A stretch of 64,000 bases of DNA, taken from Bog-756 sp963704615 (GTDB lineage Bacteria > Actinomycetota > Acidimicrobiia > Acidimicrobiales > RAAP-2). The position numbers and the translations under genes are program-made. Below the pieces are notes generated by a model, which saw only the letters and a list, made by a program, of their open reading frames with translations, was not told the DNA's origin and ran no database searches. Positions 7,890-16,567 of the stretch are shown here, piece after piece. The stretch covers positions 496,001 through 560,000 of the forward strand of contig OY969923.1 in the NCBI GenBank assembly GCA_963704615.1, in the 5' to 3' direction. Positions within the stretch are counted from its first letter, which is position 1. Every line of letters starts with the position of its first letter.

Positions 7890-8096
7890 GGGACCGCCCA
7901 GACTGACACGACGGTGCGCAGCGACCCGCTCCTCGAGGGACAGTGTCGGCATGTCAGCTTCGTGCCAGGGACCGGACGCGACGAACGTCGCTGCCTCTTC
8001 TCGGAACTGCGGGCGGAGGGCTTCAAGTTCGTCGTCCCAAAGCGCCACATCTGCAAGCTTATAACAGGGTGATCTGGAGATTGAATCCAGCGGCAA
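7890..8096 (-). pseudogene. Out-of-frame N-terminal part of the HSL esterase
   Basis: This frame encodes LADVALWDDELEALRPQFRE, then EAATFVASGPWHEADMPTLS and LEERVAAHRRV, which matches the helical N-terminal cap of HSL-type esterases (LS-x-EER-x-AHR). It runs out of homology at about 7890, where the main esterase frame takes over with SPSDRAVDRTIEGPGG. A single indel between 7885 and 7915 would join them. Possible starts are GTG8048 or TTG8096. Confidence 0.6.
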
Positions 8097-8170
8097 CAGC
8101 CTGTAAGCAGTTGACAGGGGGTGGCCAAGCTGGTTTGGTCGTGTCGGACCTGGACCTCGACGAAAGGACG

Positions 8171-8863
8171 ATGCTCATGCCCGGAGACCCCCAAGAATTC
8201 GATCAAGCCGGTCCGCCTCGAGGCCGATTCACCATCGTCTACCTCATCCATGAAGCCTTCCGCCGCGACATCGGGCGACTGAGCGCTTCGGTGCGTGCTT
8301 CGCGGGTTGACCAGCCCACGGCGAGCCGTCTCCGTGCGCACTGGAGCTTCGTCAACGATCAGCTGCACCACCACCACCAAGTCGAGGACGACTCGCTCTG
8401 GCCGCTGGTCCGACCGAAGCTGCAAGGTCGTGATGCCCAATTGGCCGTCCTCGACGAGATGGAGGCCGAGCACGTGGCCCTTCAGCCCCGATGTCGGGCC
8501 GTGGAAGACGGCTTTGCTGCTTTCTCCAAGGAGCCGACGGAATCAACCGGCACGGATCTGGGAAGTCATCTGGATGATCTGGGGTCGGAGCTGGGGGCTC
8601 ACCTGGACTCCGAGGAGACGCATTGTTTCCCGGTCATCGACGAGGCCCTGAGCCCGGCGGAATTCGAGGCATTTGGCAAGGCGACCGCCAAGGCCATCGG
8701 CATGCGCGGTTCCGCTCGATTCTTTCCCTGGATCTTCGACGGAGCTGATCCGGTCGAGCGCAAGGCCGTTCTCTCCATGCCTCCGCCCCCGGTCCGGGTG
8801 CTCTGCAAGTATGCCTGGGAGCCAAAGTACAAACGCCAGGCCGCTGCTCTTTGGAACTCGTAG
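8171..8863 (+). CDS. Hemerythrin-like (HHE) domain protein
   Basis: About 230 residues. A four-helix bundle is indicated by IHEAFRRDIGRL, the histidine-rich WSFVNDQLHHHHQVEDDSLW, EMEAEHVALQPR and LGAHLDSEETHCFPVIDEAL, the spaced His/Glu ligands of a di-iron hemerythrin HHE domain. Such proteins bind oxygen, NO or iron, or act in redox sensing. Start ATG8171 is favoured by AAAGGA five bases upstream; the frame is open further upstream through the divergent esterase region. Divergent promoter shared with the esterase. Confidence 0.85.
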   Translation: MLMPGDPQEFDQAGPPRGRFTIVYLIHEAFRRDIGRLSASVRASRVDQPTASRLRAHWSFVNDQLHHHHQVEDDSLWPLVRPKLQGRDAQLAVLDEMEAEHVALQPRCRAVEDGFAAFSKEPTESTGTDLGSHLDDLGSELGAHLDSEETHCFPVIDEALSPAEFEAFGKATAKAIGMRGSARFFPWIFDGADPVERKAVLSMPPPPVRVLCKYAWEPKYKRQAAALWNS

Positions 8864-8906
8864 GCGTTCGCTCCCCGGCTGTCGACGATGAGGACGACAG
8901 CCTTGG

Positions 8907-10109
8907 TCAACGGGCGAGACCGGCGACGTTCTGCGCTGTCGAGGACACCTGTTTGAGTGAGATCCCGACAGAAACCGGCGTGAGCTGGTAGGGCACGCTG
9001 CTGCCGATCCCGAGTTGCCCGTCGTCGTTGCGACCCCAGGCCCACAGCTTCCCGGATGTGTCGATGGCATAAGAGGCAAAGCCACCGGTGGCGACACGGG
9101 CGGCCTTTGCCCCTTGGGGGAGCGTGACCGGGATCGGGATCGTCGAGCTGGCCCGACGCCTGTTGCCGAGCTGGCCCCATCTTCCGTTGCCCCATGCCCA
9201 CAGCGAACCGCCGGCCAGGATGGCCAACGTCTGGCCGTTCGTCGCACCACTGCCTCCCTGGAAGACCTGGACGACGCCCCCCGGCAGGTTCACACGGACG
9301 GGAACCGGGCTGTCGGTGGTGGTTCCGTCACCGAGCTGTCCGGCCTGGTTGTAGCCCCAGTTGTAGTACGAACCACTGTCCATGAGCGCCCCGGAACCCT
9401 CCCATGATGAGGTCAGCGCCCTGACCCCGCTGTCGGGCAACCCAACCACCGGCGTGGGCGTCGGACTGTTCGCGGTGCTTCCATTGCCCAGCTCGCCCGA
9501 GGAACCGTCGCCACAGGCGTACACCGTCCCGTTGGCGTCGAACAGCGAGTGGGTACGGGCACCGGTGGCCAACGTGACCTTTGAGAGGGGGATCTGGGTG
9601 GGCCTCAGTACCAAAAGCCCTTCCGGTAGACACAGATCATGATCCGCGTTGACACCCCAGCCCCAGGCATTGCCCGCTGAATCAATGGCCAGACCGCCGT
9701 CGAAGGGCATGGGATTCGGGAGCGAGGCAATACGCACTCCCGTCGGGAAGTCCACCTCGACGGCGGTGCGCACGTAGGACGGCGTGGAGCCATTGCCCAG
9801 CTGGCCGCTGCTGCCGACCCCCCACGCCCACACCGTCCCGGTCGAGGTCAAGGCATAGGTGGTGGAGTTGGACGTGGCGACCTGGACCACGGTTCCCGCG
9901 ATGCCGGGAATCGGGGTGGGCACCTCGTGCTGGGTCTGGAAGACCGCCCCTTTGGTGCCGGCCACTCCGAAGGTGAAGACGACCGAGTGGCTCGAGGACG
10001 AGACAGTCGTGGGCGGCTGTCCGGACGTGTTGCCACTGCCACAGCCGACCAGTCCGGATCCTGCCAGCAAGGTGATGGCAACGGCCCCGAGCGCTCGACG
10101 ACCGGTCAT
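8907..10109 (-). CDS. RCC1-repeat lipoprotein
   Basis: About 400 residues. ATG10109 has GGAGG upstream and begins a lipoprotein signal (ALGAVAITLLAGSGLVGC). The mature chain has about seven repeats, six of them clear, with the RCC1 signature (VWAWGVGSSGQLGNGST, VYACGDGSSGELGNGST, YYNWGYNQAGQLGDGTT, LWAWGNGRWGQLGN, LWAWGRNDDGQLGIGSS), so a seven-bladed RCC1-type propeller on the outer face of the membrane is likely. Bacterial RCC1 lipoproteins are probably binding scaffolds; no enzyme motif is present. It overlaps the stop of the upstream hydrolase by four bases, so the two are co-transcribed. Confidence 0.87.
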   Translation of the reverse strand: MTGRRALGAVAITLLAGSGLVGCGSGNTSGQPPTTVSSSSHSVVFTFGVAGTKGAVFQTQHEVPTPIPGIAGTVVQVATSNSTTYALTSTGTVWAWGVGSSGQLGNGSTPSYVRTAVEVDFPTGVRIASLPNPMPFDGGLAIDSAGNAWGWGVNADHDLCLPEGLLVLRPTQIPLSKVTLATGARTHSLFDANGTVYACGDGSSGELGNGSTANSPTPTPVVGLPDSGVRALTSSWEGSGALMDSGSYYNWGYNQAGQLGDGTTTDSPVPVRVNLPGGVVQVFQGGSGATNGQTLAILAGGSLWAWGNGRWGQLGNRRRASSTIPIPVTLPQGAKAARVATGGFASYAIDTSGKLWAWGRNDDGQLGIGSSVPYQLTPVSVGISLKQVSSTAQNVAGLAR

Positions 10110-10783
10110 GGGCTTGCCTCCCTCACTTCTGACGGTCCTGTTCCCGCCACCAGACGGGCCAGCTCGACAGGACGGGTCAGGAACGGCGAATGGTCGGTCG
10201 GCCACTCCAGACACTCGTCGCACAACGCGGCCAGGCGCCGCTGCGCGTTGACCGGGATGGCACCGTCGCCGGTGCAGACGATATAGGTGGAGTGGGACGA
10301 GGGGCGCGGCGGCGGGTCGGCCAGAAAGGCCATGGGGTCGAGGACCATCGGCCGGAGCAGTGGACCAATCCGGGCCACGGTGGCTTGGTCACTGTCGGCG
10401 TAAAAGATCTCACCGGCCCGGGAGGCCTCGAAACGGACTGTCGGCCCGTCGGCGACGATGGCCTGCATGATGGCCGGCGGGTCACCGGCAAACATATCGA
10501 TGCCCGCGTTGATCAGGGCGGCCAGATAGACGATCCGAGACACACCGGGGAGGCCGGTCACGGCCTGATCAACCACGACTCCCCCATAGGAGTGGCAGCA
10601 CACGACTGCTCCGGGCCCGGCGCCGGCGATCGCCGTCCGGGCGGCGGCGACATCATCATCGAAGCCGGTGAAGGGCAGGTCGACGATGTCGACATCGAGT
10701 TTTCGGCGCCGCAGTTCGGCGGCGACATCCTCCCAGCACCACGGACCGTGGAAAGCGCCGTGGACCAGAACAACGTGTGTCAT
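10106..10783 (-). CDS. Alpha/beta hydrolase (EstC/hydroxynitrile-lyase-like)
   Basis: A 225-residue single-domain alpha/beta hydrolase. It begins THVVLVHGAFHGPWCW, has the nucleophile elbow CCHSYGG (Ser65) and a C-terminal TDHSPF with the catalytic His, as in plant-type esterases, hydroxynitrile lyases and bacterial EstC. ATG10783 is preferred since AGGAG stands six bases before it; ATG10789 overlaps that site. First gene of an operon with the RCC1 lipoprotein. Cytoplasmic, small ester or amide substrates likely, exact substrate unknown. Confidence 0.85.
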   Translation of the reverse strand: MTHVVLVHGAFHGPWCWEDVAAELRRRKLDVDIVDLPFTGFDDDVAAARTAIAGAGPGAVVCCHSYGGVVVDQAVTGLPGVSRIVYLAALINAGIDMFAGDPPAIMQAIVADGPTVRFEASRAGEIFYADSDQATVARIGPLLRPMVLDPMAFLADPPPRPSSHSTYIVCTGDGAIPVNAQRRLAALCDECLEWPTDHSPFLTRPVELARLVAGTGPSEVREASP

Positions 10784-10876
10784 CGGCATCTCCTGATCCG
10801 CCACACTCCCAACCGCAACTCGGTCGCGAGTCCGGGGAAAGGCCTCACGACTGGTCCGGCCCGGTCACCGTGGTCC

Positions 10877-12085
10877 TCAGCCCGGTGGTGGCACGAGAGC
10901 GTTTGCCCTGGCCACCGCGCCGAACCACGAGGCGCTGGGCTTGGGACGACGAGTGAATGTCTCATGGTCGACGCTGTGCATTCCGAACTTGGGTCCAAAT
11001 CCGAGCGACCACTCGAAATTGTCGAGGAGGCTCCAAACGAAATACCCGCGTATGTCCACCCCGTCGTCGAGCGCGCGCCGTACTCCACGTAAGACTTCGG
11101 CGATAAAGGTGATGCGCTCGGCGTCGTCATCCGTGGCGATCCCGCTCTCCGTCAAGAGCACCGGGATACCGGCGACTGCCGCAGCTCGCCGCGCGCAGTG
11201 CTCGACTCCCTGGGGCCAGTACTCGTATCCCATCTGGGTGATCGGCACGCCGGGTTCATTGGGAGCCTGGCCCTCCGGGCCGAAATGAACTCGCGAATAG
11301 CACTGCACCCCGATGAAGTCGTCGCCCTCGGTGCCCCTCATGAACCTGTCCTCGAGGATCTCGCGGGCGGCGGCAAGGACCTCCTCGCCACCCGGGTCGG
11401 CCACCATCTCGTCCATCGACAGCGTCAGGCCCACGGGGAACTCGCCCGGTCCCGACCGTAGGGCGTCGACGGCCAGGCGATGGGCCCGGACCATGGCGTC
11501 GTTGACCGCCAGATGGCGGACAAAGTCGTCTTTCACCCCGGGTGGCGAGGACCCAAGGGCATAACCCATCACGCCGATCAGGTTGATCTCGTTGATGGTG
11601 CACGCCACCCCGATGAGGTCGCCGAAGTGGGCTCCGGCCCGGGCGACAAAACGGGCGAAGACCTCCGGGGCATCAGCCGCCTCCCATCCGCCCCGGGCGG
11701 TCAGCCATGTCGGGGTCGTGAAGTGGTGGAAGGTCACCACAGGGGTGATGTTGCGTTGGCGGCAGGCCTCGCAGATGCGACCGTAGTGGTCGAGAGCGGC
11801 CAGAGAGAACTCGCCTTCGGCCGGTTCGATCCGGCTCCACTCGAGCGAAAATCGATAGGCCCCGATGCCCATGGCTGCGACCAGCTCGACGTCCTCGGGC
11901 CATCGAGAGATCGAGTTGCATGCGTCTCCGCTCGACTCGACACAGCCGGAATCCGGGTTGTGCTCCCAGGCCCACCAATCGTTGTTGACGTTTCCGCCCT
12001 CGATCTGATGAGCGGCAGTCGCCGTTCCCCACAAAAAGCCCTCGGGGAAGGTGATCTCTGACGTTTCGGCGTCGTTGTGGTCCAC
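10877..12085 (-). CDS. Glycoside hydrolase family 1 (beta-glucosidase-like)
   Basis: A 402-residue GH1 retaining glycosidase. N-terminal FPEGFLWGTATAAHQIEG and YRFSLEWSRIEP are GH1 hallmarks. The acid/base is Glu166 in TINEIN (family usually T-x-NEP, so Pro is replaced by Ile), and the nucleophile is Glu313 in LLTESG (family TENG). The C-terminal WSLLDNFEWSLGF segment contacts the sugar. No signal peptide, so it acts in the cytoplasm on imported beta-glycosides; it could also be a beta-galactosidase. GTG start. The Pro-to-Ile change beside the acid/base is unusual but leaves both carboxylates. Confidence 0.92.
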   Translation of the reverse strand: MDHNDAETSEITFPEGFLWGTATAAHQIEGGNVNNDWWAWEHNPDSGCVESSGDACNSISRWPEDVELVAAMGIGAYRFSLEWSRIEPAEGEFSLAALDHYGRICEACRQRNITPVVTFHHFTTPTWLTARGGWEAADAPEVFARFVARAGAHFGDLIGVACTINEINLIGVMGYALGSSPPGVKDDFVRHLAVNDAMVRAHRLAVDALRSGPGEFPVGLTLSMDEMVADPGGEEVLAAAREILEDRFMRGTEGDDFIGVQCYSRVHFGPEGQAPNEPGVPITQMGYEYWPQGVEHCARRAAAVAGIPVLLTESGIATDDDAERITFIAEVLRGVRRALDDGVDIRGYFVWSLLDNFEWSLGFGPKFGMHSVDHETFTRRPKPSASWFGAVARANALVPPPG

Positions 12086-12177
12086 GCCCGATGACTGTAT
12101 CCCTTGGACAGCTCGGAATGGGATCCGGCCCGCTGCCCTGATGCGGTGCTGACCGGTTGCCGGCGAGTCGGTTCCAC

Positions 12178-13299
12178 TCAGCTCGATGGTGCCGTCGGGG
12201 GCTTTCCGTTTGACGTGTAGTAAGCCGCATCGAGGAAGCTGCCGGTGTCGGGACCGCTACATGAGCACAGCTGAATGGTCGGAGCCCATTGGGCCGAGGA
12301 CACGTTCACGATGTCATTCGCCACTGGGGTTCCGTTGATCTCGAAGGCAACCTGGGTGCTCCGGGGCCGGGCAACATCTTGGTCACAGGCGATCGTCAAG
12401 ACGTTCCCTCCGGAGCCATGGACGGCCGGGGTGGATCCCGAGTCGACGATGGCTGCGGAGCTGCTCGAAAGAAGCTCCAGCTGCCAAAGGCCAGAGCCGT
12501 GGACGACGAAAGCGAACTGTTCGCTGCGGGTCGGAGTGATGCACCCCAGCCCGACGCTGTTGGACGGCGATCCGGCAACGATGGCCACGCCGGCCACCAG
12601 TTGCATGGATTGGCTCGGAGGCTGGGCCAACGGTAGGCCGGCCCATTCAGCTTGGTCGGGGCTGGCAATGCTCATCTCGACCCCGTTCGGGACCGCGGTC
12701 AACGTCGTGTCAACGGGTTGGGACCCCGACGGCCATTGCACGGGTGCGGCACCACCCCCTTCCACCGGAGCTCCGAGGGTGATCGGCGTCGGGGGCAGGC
12801 TCACGGCCGAAGAGTTGCTCGACTCCACGCCGAGGAATGTCGGGATGGCGATGGCGGCCAGAACCAACGTCACCGTGACAAAGCCGATGATGATCCCCGC
12901 CAGGGCCAGACCGGCGCCCTTCTGGGCGCCGTTGGATCGTTTGATCTGTCCGCGTGAGACGAAACCGAAGACGATCCCCAGGATCGATCCGAGGCCGACC
13001 AGGGTCACGATCGAGAGAATCAGACTGGCGATGGCCAGCCCGTTCGTCGATGGCGATGGGACCGGGTAACCCCAGACCGGAGCGGCGCCGAATGGTGGTG
13101 CGCCGGCGTACCCGTACGGTCCACTCGCCCCTGGGCCGGGCATCGGGCCCGAGGGATTGAACGGAGCGAAGGTCGGCAGAGCGGGCCCGACGGGACCAGT
13201 GGTCTGTGGCGGGATCGCCGCCTGGGGATGCAGGTGAGGTGGGTACCACTGCCCGTCCGATGCCAGCCACCATCCCGGAGGGCCGGTGACCTCGGTCAT
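12178..13299 (-). CDS. DUF4190 membrane protein with proline-rich N-terminus
   Basis: A 373-residue protein. The N-terminus has the actinobacterial PPGWWLASDGQWYPP motif (DUF2510-like), then a long Pro/Gly-rich cytoplasmic stretch. Two transmembrane helices of DUF4190 type follow (LAIASLILSIVTLVGLGSIL and LALAGIIIGFVTVTLVLAAI), with GQIKRS between them. The last 200 residues are extracellular, Ser/Pro-rich with cysteines (LCSCSG near the end), and may form a sensor or binding domain. Function unknown; such proteins are often linked to the actinobacterial envelope. Confidence 0.82.
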   Translation of the reverse strand: MTEVTGPPGWWLASDGQWYPPHLHPQAAIPPQTTGPVGPALPTFAPFNPSGPMPGPGASGPYGYAGAPPFGAAPVWGYPVPSPSTNGLAIASLILSIVTLVGLGSILGIVFGFVSRGQIKRSNGAQKGAGLALAGIIIGFVTVTLVLAAIAIPTFLGVESSNSSAVSLPPTPITLGAPVEGGGAAPVQWPSGSQPVDTTLTAVPNGVEMSIASPDQAEWAGLPLAQPPSQSMQLVAGVAIVAGSPSNSVGLGCITPTRSEQFAFVVHGSGLWQLELLSSSSAAIVDSGSTPAVHGSGGNVLTIACDQDVARPRSTQVAFEINGTPVANDIVNVSSAQWAPTIQLCSCSGPDTGSFLDAAYYTSNGKPPTAPSS

Positions 13300-13459
13300 C
13301 GTGGTGGATCGAGCATTGGATCAGCCGATGGCACATCTGAACCATCGGTCGCTCAGGGGGTCGAGTTGAGCGGACAGAGCTCGGTCGGACCCGGGTCCTC
13401 CCCGTCGCACCGCCAGCCGCGCCCGCCGAAATGGAGACGGCACCGGTACGATCGGGTTC

Positions 13460-13795
13460 ATGGCCTACGACGAGGAGTTGGCTGATCGCGTCCGTGAACT
13501 CCTGGGCGGTGAGCCCGGATTGAGCGAGAAGAAGATGTTTGGGGGTCTGGCCTTTCTCATCCGGGGGAACATGGCCGTTTCCGCCAGTGGTCGAGGCGGC
13601 GTGCTGGTTCGGGTCGGCCCCACGCAGTCGGACAAGCTGGTCGCCACGACCCATGCTCGAATCGCCGTGATGGGCGGTCGGTCCATGGCCGGGTGGTTAC
13701 GGGTCGCCCCTGAGCATCTGCGCACGAGACCCCAGCTCGCCAAGTGGGTGAAGCTGGGCGTCACCTTTGCCCGGTCGTTGCCGCCCAAGCGATAG
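13460..13795 (+). CDS. TfoX/Sxy N-terminal domain protein
   Basis: A 111-residue protein. KKMFGGLAFLIRGNMAVS is the characteristic start of the TfoX N-terminal domain, followed by LVRVGP and GGRSMAGWLRV. In gamma-proteobacteria TfoX regulates competence, but the stand-alone N-terminal domain in actinobacteria has no established role. Separate transcription unit, divergent from the DUF4190 gene. Confidence 0.9.
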   Translation: MAYDEELADRVRELLGGEPGLSEKKMFGGLAFLIRGNMAVSASGRGGVLVRVGPTQSDKLVATTHARIAVMGGRSMAGWLRVAPEHLRTRPQLAKWVKLGVTFARSLPPKR

Positions 13796-13905
13796 GACTC
13801 GCGCTCTACCCCGGTGAAGGTTGCCGGGCACCAAGCAACCGGCAATCGGAGACGGGCGGCGCCAGACTCGACAATCGCCCCTTCCTCAGCGCCACACGGA
13901 GAGAG

Positions 13906-14772
13906 TCAGATCGAGTTGAGCCCTCGCACGATGTCGACGGCGGCAAGGTCGTCGTTTCCATGCCCGACGTCCACGGTGCGCGCCAGTCGGTCTCGGACAG
14001 TCTGCAGCAGTGGACTCAAACCGGCGGACTCCCGGGCCAGGTCGACGTCCTTCAATGCGAGGTTCACCGCAAACCCTGGTTCGAACGCCCGCTCGTCCAT
14101 CAATCGCATCTTTTGGAGGGCGTACGGCATGGCCAACGCCCCCGACTCGAGCGCCTCGGCGAAGGCCCCGTGATCGAGGTTCAATGCGTCGCACAGCGCA
14201 AGAGAATCGCTCATGGCCACCGTCGCAGCCGTCATCCAGGCGTTGACCACAAGCTTGAGCGAGCTGGCCTCCACACCGGTTCCGACGTGGAGCACCGACG
14301 AGCCAAGTGACTCGAGCGTCGGTCGAACTCGGGCCAGGGTGTCGCCGTCGCCTGCCACCAGCCAGATGAGCTTCCCTTGACGAGCCGGGGTGGTGCTTCC
14401 CGAGACGGGGGCATCGAGAAATGGCACGTCGTGCTCAGCGGCACGATCGGCGAGTACACGAGCGGCAATGGGCCCGACCGTGCTTGCCTGAACCCAGACG
14501 GTGGCCCTGTCCCATTCCCCGATGACCGGAGCCATGACTTCGGCGACCGCGTCGCCATCACGCAGCACGGTCAGCGCGGCCGACGCACCGGCCAGCGCTT
14601 CGCCGAGAGAATCGACGGCCGTCACCCCGGTGGCCTGCTCTGCGACCGCTCGTGCCCGTTCGGGCGTGCGGTTCCACAGTCGGACCTCCGAGCCCGTCTC
14701 GCCCAGACGTGTCGCCATCGCCGCCCCAAGTGCACCCGCTCCGACGACGGTGACGATTGATGCAGAGGACAT
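13906..14772 (-). CDS. NAD(P)-dependent beta-hydroxyacid dehydrogenase (3-hydroxyisobutyrate dehydrogenase family)
   Basis: A 288-residue reductase. N-terminal Rossmann VTVVGAGALGAAMATRL, substrate loop DAPVSGSTTPARQGKL, and the catalytic-lysine helix SSLKLVVNAWMTAA place it in the 3-hydroxyisobutyrate/6-phosphogluconate/imine reductase superfamily. Cytoplasmic oxidation of a beta-hydroxyacid, or imine reduction, is expected. AAGGGAG precedes the ATG. It lies 40 bases downstream of the zinc alcohol dehydrogenase on the same strand, so both may be one operon oxidising an alcohol and a hydroxyacid in sequence (inference). Confidence 0.88.
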   Translation of the reverse strand: MSSASIVTVVGAGALGAAMATRLGETGSEVRLWNRTPERARAVAEQATGVTAVDSLGEALAGASAALTVLRDGDAVAEVMAPVIGEWDRATVWVQASTVGPIAARVLADRAAEHDVPFLDAPVSGSTTPARQGKLIWLVAGDGDTLARVRPTLESLGSSVLHVGTGVEASSLKLVVNAWMTAATVAMSDSLALCDALNLDHGAFAEALESGALAMPYALQKMRLMDERAFEPGFAVNLALKDVDLARESAGLSPLLQTVRDRLARTVDVGHGNDDLAAVDIVRGLNSI

Positions 14773-14812
14773 TGTGACTCCCTTCGATCTGTTGTTGCCT
14801 CCGTCGGGCCGC

Positions 14813-15907
14813 TCAGAGGGCGAGCACCGTCCGAAGCCCTCGGCCTGCTCGGAGGTCGTCGAAACCTTCGTTGATCTCCGGCAATGTCCGGCGGGCGGAG
14901 ATCATGGATTCCAGGTCGAGCAGACCCCGCTTCCACAGGCTCACCAGACGCGGGATCTGCCAGTGGGGATTGCCTCCGCCATAGAGGCAACCGACAAGCC
15001 GTTTTTCGGTGATGGCGAAGAGGATCGCCGGAAGTCCCTCCAGCGTCTCGGTGGCCTCCGGCGCTCCCACCGACACGGTGGTGCCCCCACTGCAGGTGGC
15101 CATGACGCCCGTCTCGAGCAGCCGAGCGCTGCCTGCGGCGTCGAAGGCGTAGTCCACCCCGACCCCCGTCAGATCCTGACAGGCGGAGACAACGTCGGCA
15201 TCGCTCGGGTCGACCACATCGGTGGCGCCAAAGGAAAGCGCACGTTCACGCCTCTCCGGTAAGGGATCAGAGGCGATGATGCGAGATGCACCGGCGATGC
15301 GGGCACCCTGCACAACCGCGATGCCGACGCCGCCGAGGCCCATCACCAAGACGGTGGCGCCTTCTTCCACCGCTGCTGTGTTGAGGACGGCTCCAACACC
15401 GGTCTGAATGGCGCAGCCGATGACACTGGCCAGATCGAGAGGTACATCCGGGTCGATCCGGACAACGCCGGATTCCGTGGTCACCACCTGCTCACCAAAA
15501 CCGCCCACACCCAGCCCCCGATAGACCGGCTTGCCACCCCGGGACAGGGCGATGGAACCGTCGGGCAGGGTGCCGGCCATGAAGGACATTGCCTTCTCAC
15601 ACACGGTCGTCTTGCCACGAACGCACCAGTAGCACCGACCGCAGGGAGCGATGGCCACGAGAACCACATGGTCCCCCGGGGTCACCGAGGTGACGTCAGG
15701 CCCGACAGCCTCCACCACGCCCGCCGCCTCATGGCCGAGGATGATGGGCATCGGCTCCATCCCACTCTCGATAATCGTGAGGTCCGAGTGGCAGAGACCG
15801 CAGTACGCGACGTCGACCAGCACCTGACCGGCGGCCGGGCTGGTCACGTCGATGTCGTCGACGAGCTCGAGAGGCCCCTGTCCGCGTGTGAGCAGGGCAG
15901 CTCGCAT
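14813..15907 (-). CDS. Zinc-dependent alcohol dehydrogenase (MDR superfamily)
   Basis: A 364-residue medium-chain dehydrogenase. Catalytic zinc ligands CGLCHSD and GHEAAG, structural zinc Cys4 lobe PCGRCYWCVRGKTTVC, and NAD-binding LVMGLGGVGIAVVQGA followed by an acidic ASDP. ATG15907 is selected for GGAGGAG upstream and the canonical MRAALLTRG start; upstream in-frame codons have no such support. Oxidises primary alcohols to aldehydes with NAD(P); substrate unknown. It heads the pair with the downstream beta-hydroxyacid dehydrogenase. An imperfect palindrome at 15930-15946 lies just upstream and could be its operator. Confidence 0.9.
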   Translation of the reverse strand: MRAALLTRGQGPLELVDDIDVTSPAAGQVLVDVAYCGLCHSDLTIIESGMEPMPIILGHEAAGVVEAVGPDVTSVTPGDHVVLVAIAPCGRCYWCVRGKTTVCEKAMSFMAGTLPDGSIALSRGGKPVYRGLGVGGFGEQVVTTESGVVRIDPDVPLDLASVIGCAIQTGVGAVLNTAAVEEGATVLVMGLGGVGIAVVQGARIAGASRIIASDPLPERRERALSFGATDVVDPSDADVVSACQDLTGVGVDYAFDAAGSARLLETGVMATCSGGTTVSVGAPEATETLEGLPAILFAITEKRLVGCLYGGGNPHWQIPRLVSLWKRGLLDLESMISARRTLPEINEGFDDLRAGRGLRTVLAL

Positions 15908-15929
15908 GGCGCTCCTCCGGTCCGGGATG

Positions 15930-15946
15930 CTGTTCTGGAATAACAG
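15930..15946. promoter_or_regulatory. Operator-like near-palindrome upstream of the alcohol dehydrogenase
   Basis: CTGTTCTGGAATAACAG: five-base arms CTGTT/AACAG are exact and inner bases partly symmetric. It lies 23 bases upstream of ATG15907, overlapping the likely promoter. A repressor such as the neighbouring TetR-like protein is a candidate binder. Confidence 0.4.
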
Positions 15947-16396
15947 GTCCGAGCACTCGACTGAACGAGCACCGCCGGACCTTGGCGATCCTTGTTCTGT
16001 CGCCGCTCCGGCCACTGTAGGCGCAGACTCGGCTGTTCGGGATGTCCAGGAAACAGATGTGTTCGCCAACGCCAAGGGCAGCGGCACAGCACCCGGGGGC
16101 AGTCGGGCTGGCCCGTCGCGGTGGACAGATTTGGACACCGACAACGGCACCCAACGAATGGGTCAAAAGGCCTAACCGTCCTCTGGTGGAATTCCGCACT
16201 GCGGGCGACTCCCCGCTCCCCCCAGATTGACCAGATTGACGGAGCGGTAGGGGAACGACACGTGCTGAGACCGAGCTGCCTCTTCGATCATCGACGACTG
16301 CTGTTCGTGGACGGCTCCCCATCCGGTCGTCAACCTGTGCCGCTCGAGGACGTACGCCGGGTCACCGATCGACGGGCTGGCGGTGCTCGCCCCTTT

Positions 16397-16417
16397 ATTG
16401 CAATCGTGAGTTGCAAT
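16397..16417. promoter_or_regulatory. Palindrome ATTGCAA-N7-TTGCAAT
   Basis: Exact seven-base inverted arms spaced by seven bases (TCGTGAG), an AT-rich 21-bp site in otherwise GC-rich DNA. Spacing is right for a dimeric regulator contacting successive major grooves. No gene start lies within 150 bases, so its target is unclear. Confidence 0.4.
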
Positions 16418-16567
16418 CACCGGCCGATCAGGCCCATACTGGCCAGCACTGGGCGGTGGAATCCCGGCGATCGATGGCCATGCCCCGGACGGGGGCAGGT
16501 TCCGGGGCATGGTCACTCGGCGCATGGCACCAATGACACAACGCACCTCAGCCAACGCGGCTGTGGT

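Larger units (their letters stand above)
15908..16567. other. Long intergenic region with two palindromes
   Basis: About 660 bases between the alcohol dehydrogenase start and the end of the TetR-like gene. Open frames here have no recognisable domains. The stretch contains the palindromes at 15930-15946 and 16397-16417. It may hold a long leader or an eroded gene; nothing more can be supported. Confidence 0.5.
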
